Assembly: GCA_020437545.1 (NCBI GenBank)
Contig: JAGQWH010000001.1
Span: forward strand, 32,966 to 96,965
Origin: Ignavibacteriota bacterium
GTDB lineage: Bacteria > Bacteroidota > Ignavibacteria > Tepidaquicellales > Tepidaquicellaceae
Length of the DNA: 64,000 nt
Direction: 5' to 3'
Shown here piece after piece: positions 1 through 8,586 of this stretch. Both the position numbers and the translations under genes were made by a program. The notes beneath the pieces were generated by a model, which was given only the letters and a program-made list of their open reading frames with translations, searched no databases and was not told the DNA's origin. Within the stretch, counting starts at the first letter, position 1. Every line of letters starts with the position of its first letter.

Positions 1-830
1 GCTCTTACAGTTTCAGAGAATATTTTTTTGATCTTTGCTTTTGTTCCCATCAGTCCAATGTATTTCAGATCTTTGTTAATGATCTGTAACAATGCTTCCT
101 TATCTGATTCGAAACCTGTTGTTACAATTACGACATAAGAATTATCTTCGATGAGTTTTCCGAGTTTACTGTAACTTCCAGTAATTAATTCATCAGCATA
201 TTCATTTTTTGAGAAACTCTGAACACCGGTCCGGTCATCTATTACAACAACATAAAAATCCAGTAGCGACAATACTTTGCTGAGAGCTAATCCGACATGT
301 CCGCCTCCTAAAATGTAAACTTTATCAGAGTTTCCTGCCGGCTGTTCATATTTCCAGTTATGTTCATCCTTAAAAACAAACACCGGTTTTTCCCCGTTTG
401 CTCCGTTTTGTGTGAGCTTTATCCCCGAAGGACTGAATTCTATTATACTCTGAGTTTTCTTTTTAAATGCCGTTAATATTTTTTTAACTTCCGGTAAATC
501 AGATTTCGAAAGAGTAATAATGAAGTTGGTCTGTGATCCTGAACAAATTAATCCGGAGCTTTTTAAATTCTTTAGTTTCTTATGATGAACTGTTTCGATC
601 TCATTCAGAATAATATTTTCTTTAAAAGCATTTCTGCACTTTTTTAAAATATCATATTCCATAACCCCGCCTCCGATAGATCCGGTCATATCTCCGTTTG
701 ATGAAACAGCCATTTTAAATCCCTGTTTTCCGGGCGAACCTTTTTTATGATCTGCGACAACAGCTAAGTACACGCTGTTGTTTTTGATCAGTTCAGAGTA
801 AATGAAATTCCATAAATGGATCTCTTTCAT
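1..830 (-). CDS. xdhC: XdhC/CoxI family molybdoenzyme maturation protein (cut by window edge)
   Basis: Reading the minus strand from the ATG at 830 gives an open frame of about 276 residues that runs off the left edge, so the C-terminus is missing. The N-terminal third has the XdhC-type segment GSIGGGVMEYD (about residues 51-61). The second half holds a Rossmann nucleotide-binding segment VYILGGGHVGLALSK followed by an acidic VVIDDR, as in the XdhC_C domain. XdhC proteins bind molybdenum cofactor, help its sulfuration and hand it to xanthine dehydrogenase in the cytoplasm. It lies downstream of xdhA-xdhB on the same strand, separated by a 156 bp gap that holds a perfect palindrome. The family call is firm; the exact substrate of the partner enzyme is inferred. 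Confidence 0.88.
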   Translation of the reverse strand, partial: MKEIHLWNFIYSELIKNNSVYLAVVADHKKGSPGKQGFKMAVSSNGDMTGSIGGGVMEYDILKKCRNAFKENIILNEIETVHHKKLKNLKSSGLICSGSQTNFIITLSKSDLPEVKKILTAFKKKTQSIIEFSPSGIKLTQNGANGEKPVFVFKDEHNWKYEQPAGNSDKVYILGGGHVGLALSKVLSLLDFYVVVIDDRTGVQSFSKNEYADELITGSYSKLGKLIEDNSYVVIVTTGFESDKEALLQIINKDLKYIGLMGTKAKIKKIFSETVR

Positions 831-869
831 ATTTAAAGATCAGCTATATTAATATCTGTGTTAGTATTA

Positions 870-911
870 CGGCAGACATAGAAACCGTTTAAACGGTTTC
901 TATGTCTGCCG
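870..911. repeat. 42-bp perfect palindrome with core GAAACCGTTTAAACGGTTTC
   Basis: The two halves meet at 890/891 with no loop and are exact reverse complements over 21 bp each. The central 20 bp is identical to the cores at 62241-62260 and 62461-62480, while the outer arms here (CGGCAGACATA and its complement) are different. It sits between xdhB and xdhC, about 40 bp upstream of the xdhC start. No T-run follows on either strand, so a plain intrinsic terminator is not well supported. An operator or a structured repeat is possible. Confidence 0.85.
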
Positions 912-986
912 GCTATTTATCATTACTATTTAAAATCAATTTCTCTGAATATGCAGTTTACTATACTTTCTCAGAATTAATCCTAA

Positions 987-3263
987 TTACTCATCAGATA
1001 AAAAAACCGCTTTTTTAGAATTAAGATATAAAAAAACTTTCTCCGGAGTGATAGGGGCTGAATATGGAAAATCATTCGAACCGGTGAATTCCATTAAGGC
1101 ATTTCTGATGGCAAAATATGCTCCGATACCATACATCAGTGGAGGTTCTCCTATGGCTTTTGAGTTGAATATTCCCGCAGGATTCGGAATACCGAGAAAT
1201 TTGATCTCCATTTCTTCCGGCGAGAAATGTATGTCCGGCACCTTGTACGTAGAAAGCAGATCTGATAATAATTTACCGTCTTTATTATGTACAACCTCCT
1301 CAATAGTCATCCATCCTAATCCCTGAATTATAGCGCCTTCCGCCTGGCCGAGATCTATGACGGGATTCAGCGATTCACCGAAATCATGAACAGCTCTCAC
1401 AGAGTCTATTTTATAAATACCGCGAAGACAATCTACCGTAACTTCAATCACGGAAGTTCCATAAACGTGATATCTGAAAGGCGTACCTTTGTTTATGCTT
1501 TTATCGAAAAATATTTCCGGAGTGGAATAGTGAGCATGTGCAGATAAACTTATCCGCTTGTGAAAAGTCCTTTCGATAAGAACACACCATTCCAGATTGG
1601 TTCTAATATCATTATAGTAAACAGTTTCATCCCGTATCTCAATTTTATCTATATCACTTTTATTCAATTCCTCAAGAGCAGAATGTTTTATTCTGTCTAG
1701 AATTATTTTACAAGCCTTATATGCTGCATTACAATTCAGATCAGCTCCGGAGCTTGCTGCAGTCGGTGAAGTATTTGCTGACCGGGTAGTGTTTGTAGAT
1801 TCGTTTTTTATCTTTTCCTGAGAAACGGAGAACACTCTAGACACAACTTCCCTTATCTTTGCATTTACGCCCTGACCCATTTCAACTGCTGCCGTGCTGA
1901 AACTCACGCTTCCGTCCGAATATATATTGATCAGCGCATTTGCCTGATTCATTTTTGTATTTGTAAATGCGATACCGAAACATATCGGCATAAAGGCGAA
2001 ACCTTTTTTAAAATATTTATTTTCGGAATTGAATTTATTTATTCTGTCCCTGATCTCATCGGGTTTAAAAGATTCTTCCGCGGCTTTCCAGCTGTTTATT
2101 GCCTGAGCATGCAAAGCTTTCTGACCGTATGGAAATTTATCACCTTCTTTTAAAAGATTCATTTTCTGAATCCCGGAAGGAAGTAAACCCATGCATTCGG
2201 CAGCTTTATGAATTGCGCATTCAATTACAAACTTTCCCTGCGGACCGCCGAATCCCCTGAAAGCGGTATTCGGAGCAAGATTGGTTTTGCAGCAATATCC
2301 TGTAGCTTTTACATTCGGGATGAAATAACTGTTGGTACAATGAAATAAAGTCCTGTCTAAAATAGCGGTCGAAAGATCCGCCGAAGCTCCGGCATTCTGA
2401 TAAAAAGAAGCTTCATAAGCTATGATCTTTCCGTCTTTTTTCAGCCCTATTTTAAAATCTGAAGAATACGGATTTCTCTTACCTGTCATTACCATATCAT
2501 CATGTCTGGGGAGAATCAGTTTAACCGGGCTATTTAATTTCATAGCTGCCAAAGCTGTCAGCACTGCCCACGGAGTAGCCTGATCCTCTTTACCGCCAAA
2601 GCCGCCGCCGAGTCTTAAAACTTCTACTTCAATTTTATTCATTGGCATTGCAAGAACTTTTGCGGCAACTCTCTGAACTGTTGTCGGTCCCTGTGTGGAA
2701 GAGATTATTTTCAATCCTCCTCCTTCAGAAGGGAATGCAATTGCACCCTGAGTCTCCAGATAAAGATGTTCCTGTCCGCCTGAATCACATTCACCTTCAA
2801 TTATTATATCACACTCATCCCATGCATTTTCCGTATTGCCGCAGGAGAACGTTTCGGGAGGAACAATAAGATCTCCTTTTTTAAAAGCTTCTCTCGGATC
2901 AGTAATGACAGGATAGGGTTCAATTTCAATTTTAATTTTCTTTGCTGCATTTCTTGCTGTAAGTTCATTATCGGCAATAACCAAAGCAACTGGCATTCCG
3001 ATAAAGTGCACATGTTCTTCAGCCAGCAGGGGTTCGTCAAAAATAATCCCGCCGATCTGATTTTCGCCCGGGATATCTTTATATGTAATGATCTCCTTTA
3101 CTCCCGGTAAAGATAGTGCTTCGTTTAAGTTTAAATTCAGAATTTTTCCGTGTGCTAATGGAGAATAAAATACAGTTGCATACAATGTTCCGTCAGGAAT
3201 GTTAATATCATCAATGAAAAGCGATTCACCTCTTACGTGATTTATGATGTCATAATTTTTCAA
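987..3263 (-). CDS. xdhB: Xanthine dehydrogenase-type molybdopterin-binding subunit
   Basis: This 758-residue protein is the large subunit of a xanthine dehydrogenase-family hydroxylase, which uses molybdenum cofactor to oxidise purines or related heterocycles in the cytoplasm. Visible cofactor and active-site motifs are QGPTTVQ (about 191), GGGFGGKED (219-227), AFRGFGGPQG (334-343) with the arginine typical of xanthine dehydrogenases, EMGQG (461-465), and KAIGEPPLMYG near 702-712, whose glutamate matches the catalytic base of the family. The N-terminal 110 residues form the usual a/b hammerhead domain. Its start overlaps the xdhA stop by 4 bp, which implies translational coupling. Purine specificity is inferred from family motifs only. 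Confidence 0.93.
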   Translation of the reverse strand: MKNYDIINHVRGESLFIDDINIPDGTLYATVFYSPLAHGKILNLNLNEALSLPGVKEIITYKDIPGENQIGGIIFDEPLLAEEHVHFIGMPVALVIADNELTARNAAKKIKIEIEPYPVITDPREAFKKGDLIVPPETFSCGNTENAWDECDIIIEGECDSGGQEHLYLETQGAIAFPSEGGGLKIISSTQGPTTVQRVAAKVLAMPMNKIEVEVLRLGGGFGGKEDQATPWAVLTALAAMKLNSPVKLILPRHDDMVMTGKRNPYSSDFKIGLKKDGKIIAYEASFYQNAGASADLSTAILDRTLFHCTNSYFIPNVKATGYCCKTNLAPNTAFRGFGGPQGKFVIECAIHKAAECMGLLPSGIQKMNLLKEGDKFPYGQKALHAQAINSWKAAEESFKPDEIRDRINKFNSENKYFKKGFAFMPICFGIAFTNTKMNQANALINIYSDGSVSFSTAAVEMGQGVNAKIREVVSRVFSVSQEKIKNESTNTTRSANTSPTAASSGADLNCNAAYKACKIILDRIKHSALEELNKSDIDKIEIRDETVYYNDIRTNLEWCVLIERTFHKRISLSAHAHYSTPEIFFDKSINKGTPFRYHVYGTSVIEVTVDCLRGIYKIDSVRAVHDFGESLNPVIDLGQAEGAIIQGLGWMTIEEVVHNKDGKLLSDLLSTYKVPDIHFSPEEMEIKFLGIPNPAGIFNSKAIGEPPLMYGIGAYFAIRNALMEFTGSNDFPYSAPITPEKVFLYLNSKKAVFLSDE

Positions 3264-4693
3264 AGTTCAACTCCTTCTGAGAAATATTCAGGAAAAAGTT
3301 TTATAAAGTGAGTTTTAATCAATCCGTTTAAAAGCATTCTTTTATAATCAGAACTTCCTCTTGCATCGCTTATAGGTGAAATTTCAGATTGAGTTATTTC
3401 CAAAGCTTTATTTATATTTTCACGGCTGATCTTTTTATCTTTTAAAAATTCACATGTTTCTGCTAAATATAACGGTACTGGCGCAACACCGCCTGCTGAA
3501 AGATGTATTTCTTTGATAACATCTTTTTCCATAAATATCAGAATTGCAGTATTTACGCTTGCTATATCAAGATATGTCCGTTTTGAAACTTTCTCAAAGT
3601 TAATATAATAATTTCCTTCAGGTAATTTAATATTAAGACACTCCATGTATTCATCCGGTTTTCTTTCAGTGGTTTTATAAGATCTGTAATAATTTTTAAG
3701 CGGGATAGTTCTTTTGTTTTCAGAATCAGATAAAATCACATTGGAATCCAAAGCAAGAAACAAAGCAGTCATATCGCCGATCGGAGAGGCATTATTTATA
3801 TTACCGCCAAGTGTAGCGGAGTTTCTTATCGGAGTCGAACCAAATAATCCCGCAAAATTAATTATACCGGGATAAAGATCATTCATTATTCCGGATTCAA
3901 GGATCTCTGTTACGGTAGAAAGACTTCCGATCGTGCAGACATCTTTATTCAGGAATATCCCCTTGAGTGTTGAATCATTACATAAAAAAATTATTTCTGA
4001 ATTGAGCATTTCATCAGGTCTCTGAACAAACAGATCCGTTCCTCCGCTGACAAAACTTTTTTTACCGGAATCTGAAGATACTTTAATATCAAAAGTATTG
4101 AGTTTGGAAAGTCTGTCTTTAATATTCAGAAAATACTCGGGTATGATCTTATTTTCGGAAAGAAATTTATAACGAGTCCCATTGGAATGAACGGCAAAAT
4201 CAAACTTATCTGATATTTTTTTCGCTGCTCTGATAATTGAATTATGACCTGTGCATCTGCATATATTCCCGTCAAGAGAATCGATCACATTACCGGAGTT
4301 TAAGATCCCTTTATTTAAAAAATATCCTGTCAGAGAAACTATAAAGCCGGGTGTGCAGAATCCGCATTGTGAAGCGCCTTCATTGACAAATTCCTGTTGT
4401 ATTGGATTAAGTTCTTTGCCGGGGAGATTCAGTCCTTCAATTGTAACAACATGTTTACCGTTGACATTCTGAACCGGGATCAGGCAGGAGTTTACAGCAG
4501 AATAAATTACTTCATCCCTGTCTGAATTAATTTCACCGGTTAAAACAGTACAGGCACCGCAATCACCTTCTTTACAGCCTTCTTTGGTTCCGGTTAATTT
4601 TTTGTTTCGTATGAAGTCAAGAAGAACTGTTGCAGGATTCAGATCGGCGGATATAAGTTCTTTATTTAAAATGAAATTAATATTTCCGGACAT
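3260..4693 (-). CDS. xdhA: Xanthine dehydrogenase small subunit, 2Fe-2S and FAD domains
   Basis: The 477-residue protein carries electrons from the molybdenum subunit through two [2Fe-2S] clusters to FAD. Cluster ligands are visible at C40, C45, C48 and C70 (plant-type ferredoxin fold) and at C110, C113, C145 and C147 (all-helical domain, GFCTPG and ICRCTGH). An FAD-binding domain follows from about residue 190, with VSGGTDL and TLGGNINNASPIGD, and then a CO-dehydrogenase flavoprotein C-terminal domain. This domain order matches bacterial XdhA. It is first in the xdhA-xdhB-xdhC gene order and overlaps xdhB by 4 bp. Confidence 0.93.
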   Translation of the reverse strand: MSGNINFILNKELISADLNPATVLLDFIRNKKLTGTKEGCKEGDCGACTVLTGEINSDRDEVIYSAVNSCLIPVQNVNGKHVVTIEGLNLPGKELNPIQQEFVNEGASQCGFCTPGFIVSLTGYFLNKGILNSGNVIDSLDGNICRCTGHNSIIRAAKKISDKFDFAVHSNGTRYKFLSENKIIPEYFLNIKDRLSKLNTFDIKVSSDSGKKSFVSGGTDLFVQRPDEMLNSEIIFLCNDSTLKGIFLNKDVCTIGSLSTVTEILESGIMNDLYPGIINFAGLFGSTPIRNSATLGGNINNASPIGDMTALFLALDSNVILSDSENKRTIPLKNYYRSYKTTERKPDEYMECLNIKLPEGNYYINFEKVSKRTYLDIASVNTAILIFMEKDVIKEIHLSAGGVAPVPLYLAETCEFLKDKKISRENINKALEITQSEISPISDARGSSDYKRMLLNGLIKTHFIKLFPEYFSEGVEL

Positions 4694-4751
4694 ATAAAAA
4701 TGATTTTAATAAATTAAAAATATTAGTTTTCATTTACAACCGATATTATAT

Positions 4752-4790
4752 AAAAAAAAACGGAAGACCTTCTTGTATGAAGATCTTCCG
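4752..4790 (-). terminator. Rho-independent terminator after the 4.8-5.5 kb lipoprotein gene
   Basis: On the minus strand, arms CGGAAGATCTTC and GAAGGTCTTCCG form a 12-bp stem with one G-U pair and a 6-nt loop, followed directly by nine T residues. It lies about 30 bp past the stop codon of the lipoprotein gene and separates it from the xdh genes. Confidence 0.88.
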
Positions 4791-4822
4791 TAAGGAAAAT
4801 TAAGTAAAATTATATGATCAAT

Positions 4823-5476
4823 TTATTTTGATACAACGCCTGCACTTGCAAACTCCTGAGCAATTACCGGAGCAAATGAACTTGCAAAGCCACTTAAGGA
4901 CTGAGGATCCATAGTTTCAGATTGTGCTGACCAAATCAGTTCAGTATTTTTCATATTATAAAAATTTGAAGAAATAAAATAATTAGTCGTCTGAGTATAA
5001 TATCCGGGTGTATTTATAGTGTTATATGCGCCCCAGTAATAACTGTTAAAGCCATAGAAACCTGCATAAGGTGTATAAAAAGAAGTACCCGGTACATACT
5101 GTTCTGATTTTTTTACATCCTGCAATGACAATACTAATGCTCCGTCAACACCTGCGTCTATTAATTTCTGAGCGATCTGCTCTTTGCTTCCGTCATCAAC
5201 TTTTCCGTCACCGTCTGAATCTAAAAAATTGCTTGTCAGAATATTTGATCCTGAAATTGCATTTATACCGTATTGTTTTAAATTTGAAACTACTGCACTT
5301 TCTATTGTTGAATTATTGACTCTGCTTTTACTCAACCCGAGAACAGCTATTTTTGTGTATTTCTGAGGTATAGTACCCGGCTTTTTCCAGGTTCCTGAAA
5401 TATCTGTTACTGATGAGCACGAATAGAAGTAACATGAGAATGTTAAAAGCAGTGTAAGATAAATGATTTTTTTCAT
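4823..5476 (-). CDS. DUF4136-like outer-envelope lipoprotein
   Basis: I start the gene at the ATG at 5476 because the protein then begins MKKIIYLTLLLTFSCYFYSC, a clean lipoprotein signal with the lipid-modified cysteine in YSCSS. An ATG 36 bp upstream would put 12 polar residues before it. The mature part has a segment KIAVLGLSKSRVNNSTIESAVV and a closing segment on cell-envelope export (NTELIWSAQSETMDP), a pattern seen in DUF4136 and related small lipoproteins of unknown role. Around residue 95 the stretch DSDGDGKVDD resembles an EF-hand-like calcium loop. It is followed by a strong terminator and is probably monocistronic. The function is unknown. Confidence 0.7.
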   Translation of the reverse strand: MKKIIYLTLLLTFSCYFYSCSSVTDISGTWKKPGTIPQKYTKIAVLGLSKSRVNNSTIESAVVSNLKQYGINAISGSNILTSNFLDSDGDGKVDDGSKEQIAQKLIDAGVDGALVLSLQDVKKSEQYVPGTSFYTPYAGFYGFNSYYWGAYNTINTPGYYTQTTNYFISSNFYNMKNTELIWSAQSETMDPQSLSGFASSFAPVIAQEFASAGVVSK

Positions 5477-5730
5477 AGTATATATTTTATTAGGAAAAAT
5501 TTTTATTTTCACAAACTAAAAATAATAAATAATTAAAACAAGACAACCTAAGAACTTATTTAATTTCATAATATTAAATGTTTTCTGTATTATTTTAATT
5601 ATTTTTACGTTATCTGTTAAATTTTTTGACCATAACAAAAAGAATTTCCGAAGATTTTTATTTCTAATTATTATCTTGACTTTTTTATCAGATATATAAA
5701 CGTTTGTTAAATCAAAACTTAAATATATAT

Positions 5731-7566
5731 ATGAAATTTTTTAAAATTCTCACACTTATAATATTCATTTCTGTTTCCGCTTTTACTTTATATGACGGGA
5801 AAGATGATATTAATAATATCCGCAATAATGATATATCCAAAGAAGAAATATATCAGCATATAAAATATTTATCATCTGATGAACTCGAAGGCAGATTTCC
5901 GGGTACTCCGGGCGATTCGCTTACAAACAGCTATTTAATAAATGAATTCATAAAATACGGTCTTGATCCTGCAGGAGAGAACGGTTACACTCAGCCATTC
6001 GAAATGTATACTCATGTAAGATTAAGCGGTGTTAACAAATTCCAGATATTCTCAGACGGTAAAGAAAAAGATTATACTATTGAAGAAGATTTTTTGCCGC
6101 TGGGTTTTTCCGGTAACGGGATTGCACAGGGTGAACTGGTTTTTCTCGGATACGGAATCTCAGCTCCCGAGCAGAATTATGATGATTACAAGGACAAAGA
6201 CGGAAACGATATTGACATAGCAAATAAGATCATTGTGATCATGAAAGATTCTCCCGGTGGCGCAGATGTTCATAACAATCCTTTTCAGAAATATGAACAG
6301 GCAAGATTTAAAACTCTCAGCGCAAGGGACGGAAATGCTGCAGGAATAATCCTTATCAGCGGACCCAATGCGGGTGATGATAAGATCTCGAAAATGAGAT
6401 ATGACAATGTTCTTCAGAATGAAGGAATTCCAATTATAAACTGTAAGAGAGAGATCATTGAAAATATTTTCAGACAAAAAGGACTTGATCTGTTAGCAAT
6501 TCAGAACAGGATCGACTCAACAAAAAAGCCGGATTCCTTTATTCTCAATGATGTAGATGCTGTAATTGAAACAAATGTAGAACCGGTAAAAGTTATAACC
6601 GAAAATATAGTTGGTATCATTGAAGGAAGTGATCCTGTTCTCAGGAATGAAGTAATTGTAATCGGCGCTCACAAAGATCATCTCGGTTACGGTCTCTACG
6701 GTTCGCTTTATGCCGGTAATGATAAGCAGATACATAACGGTGCAGACGATAATGCTTCGGGTACTGCCGGTATGCTTGAGCTTGCACAGAAATTTTCTGC
6801 AGAAAGAAAAGATCTTAAAAGAAGTATTTTATTTATTGGCTTTGGCGCTGAAGAAGCCGGATTGCTCGGTTCATCGTATTTTACAAAATCGAAATTGTTT
6901 GAAGATAAGAATATTGTTGCAATGCTTAATATGGATATGGTGGGAAGACTAGCGGATAATAAACTTATAATTTACGGAACAGGTACTTCTTCCATATGGG
7001 ATCCATTGATCGACTCAATAAATAATTCCTTTAATTTTAATATTACAAAGACACCGGACGGATTCGGACCTTCAGATCATTCAAGCTTTTATGCAAAAAA
7101 TATGCCTGTCCTTCATTTCTTTACGGGAACACACAGTGATTATCATTCTCCGACTGATGATGTCGAAAAGATAAATTCAGAAGGTGAGGCATTGGTTCTG
7201 AATATGGTCTATGATATTGCAATGACTCTTGATGAAATGGAAAATAAACCGGATTTTATCAAAGTTGTAAGTACCGATAATGAAAAACGATCAATGGGAA
7301 ATGTTAAAGTATATGTAGGAACGATCCCTGATTATTCTTCAACTGAAGAAGGAATGAAACTGGCCGGGGTAAAAGAAGGCAGTCCTGCTGATAAAGGCGG
7401 ACTTCAGGCTGAAGATCTGATAATTAAATTCGGAAGCAAGGATGTAAAGAATATTTATGACTATATGTATGCTATGGGTGAATTCAAACCGGGTGAGGAA
7501 GCTGAAGTTACAGTTATGAGGAAGAATGAAAAAGTTGTGTTGAAGATCAAACTGGGTTCAAGATAA
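5731..7566 (+). CDS. Secreted M28 family zinc aminopeptidase with PA and PDZ domains
   Basis: The start is placed at the ATG at 5731, which gives a signal sequence MKFFKILTLIIFISVSAFT; an in-frame TTG upstream adds non-signal residues. The 611-residue protein has a protease-associated insertion (about 130-280) and an M28 metallopeptidase domain with the expected zinc ligands: HKDH (314-317), DDNASG (339-344), AEEAG (373-377), MDMVGR (401-406) and H472 in DYHSPTDD. A PDZ domain follows (about 515-610, KEGSPADKGGLQAEDLI). It should release N-terminal residues from peptides outside the inner membrane. It is the first gene of a tight plus-strand run: the channel gene starts 13 bp after its stop. 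Confidence 0.88.
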   Translation: MKFFKILTLIIFISVSAFTLYDGKDDINNIRNNDISKEEIYQHIKYLSSDELEGRFPGTPGDSLTNSYLINEFIKYGLDPAGENGYTQPFEMYTHVRLSGVNKFQIFSDGKEKDYTIEEDFLPLGFSGNGIAQGELVFLGYGISAPEQNYDDYKDKDGNDIDIANKIIVIMKDSPGGADVHNNPFQKYEQARFKTLSARDGNAAGIILISGPNAGDDKISKMRYDNVLQNEGIPIINCKREIIENIFRQKGLDLLAIQNRIDSTKKPDSFILNDVDAVIETNVEPVKVITENIVGIIEGSDPVLRNEVIVIGAHKDHLGYGLYGSLYAGNDKQIHNGADDNASGTAGMLELAQKFSAERKDLKRSILFIGFGAEEAGLLGSSYFTKSKLFEDKNIVAMLNMDMVGRLADNKLIIYGTGTSSIWDPLIDSINNSFNFNITKTPDGFGPSDHSSFYAKNMPVLHFFTGTHSDYHSPTDDVEKINSEGEALVLNMVYDIAMTLDEMENKPDFIKVVSTDNEKRSMGNVKVYVGTIPDYSSTEEGMKLAGVKEGSPADKGGLQAEDLIIKFGSKDVKNIYDYMYAMGEFKPGEEAEVTVMRKNEKVVLKIKLGSR

Positions 7567-7579
7567 AATATTACGAAAA

Positions 7580-8569
7580 TTGAAACCTAAAAAAGAATAT
7601 GTCATATTACCAAAAAGTAATAATGACAAAGAAGTAACAGATCTTGGACTTGGAAGTTATATACCTGAAGGCAGTCACAGAATAATAAACAAGGACGGAA
7701 GTTTTAATGTGGTCAGAAAAGGACTTTCTTATTTTGAGACATTCAGTGTTTATCAATGGCTTATCACAATGTCCTGGCTGAAATTCGGTACATTGATCTT
7801 CAGCAGCTATTTACTCATCAATATATTCTTTGCATTTTTATATTATATAGGCGGAGAATCCAACTTTGAAGGGATTGAAGCCAGCACTGAGTTTCATAAA
7901 TTTTTAAATGAATTCTTTTTCAGCACTCAGACTTTCACTACTGTCGGTTACGGAAGAATAAATCCCGTTGGAATTTACTCAAATACAATTTCATCAATTG
8001 AATCTCTGATAGGATTACTTTCTCTTGCCGTTGCAACCGGTCTTTTGATGGGAAGATTTGTAAAACCTGCAGCCAAGATAATATACAGTGAGAATGCATT
8101 GATTGCGCCATATAAGGATATTACCGGGCTTCAGTTCAGAATAGCAAATAAAAGAGCTGACCATCAGATGGTGGATGTGGAAGCAGACCTTCTTATTTCA
8201 CATATAAATGATGGTAAAGTAAAGTTTGATAAATTAACACTGGAATATGACAAGATCACGTTTTTCACAACTACCTGGACTATTAATCATCCGGTCACTG
8301 AAGAAAGTCCTCTTTATGGAAAGACTGAAAAAGATCTGAAAGACTCTAATGCAGAATTTTTTATTTTAATAAAAGGGTTTGACGATACGTTTGCTCAGAT
8401 CGTTCATTCCCGTTCGTCATATAAATACAATGAAATAATATGGGGTGCAAAGTTTGTAAGCATCTATGCAGCTCCTGAAGATGGCAAAACAATAATAGAT
8501 CTTGAAAAAATAAGTTCGTTTACAAAAGCGGAATTACCTGAAAGCAAAATATTATCTGCTGAAAATTAA
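7580..8569 (+). CDS. Inward-rectifier (KirBac-type) potassium channel
   Basis: The 329-residue protein has two transmembrane helices (about 66-90 and 133-160) around a pore loop with the potassium selectivity filter TVGYGR (121-126). The remaining 170 residues form the cytoplasmic immunoglobulin-like Kir domain, with the family-typical segment LQFRIANKRADHQMVDVEADL. The N-terminal 60 residues match the slide-helix region of Kir channels. The start codon is TTG at 7580, 13 bp after the peptidase stop; there is no better in-frame ATG before the first helix. The ion and the fold are firm family knowledge; the gating ligand is not visible. Confidence 0.9.
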   Translation: MKPKKEYVILPKSNNDKEVTDLGLGSYIPEGSHRIINKDGSFNVVRKGLSYFETFSVYQWLITMSWLKFGTLIFSSYLLINIFFAFLYYIGGESNFEGIEASTEFHKFLNEFFFSTQTFTTVGYGRINPVGIYSNTISSIESLIGLLSLAVATGLLMGRFVKPAAKIIYSENALIAPYKDITGLQFRIANKRADHQMVDVEADLLISHINDGKVKFDKLTLEYDKITFFTTTWTINHPVTEESPLYGKTEKDLKDSNAEFFILIKGFDDTFAQIVHSRSSYKYNEIIWGAKFVSIYAAPEDGKTIIDLEKISSFTKAELPESKILSAEN

Positions 8570-8586
8570 ATTTAAACTATTTATAA

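Noticed and set aside
870..911. Simple intrinsic terminator for xdhB
   Set aside because: The palindrome has no loop and no T-run on either strand, and its core recurs elsewhere with other arms.
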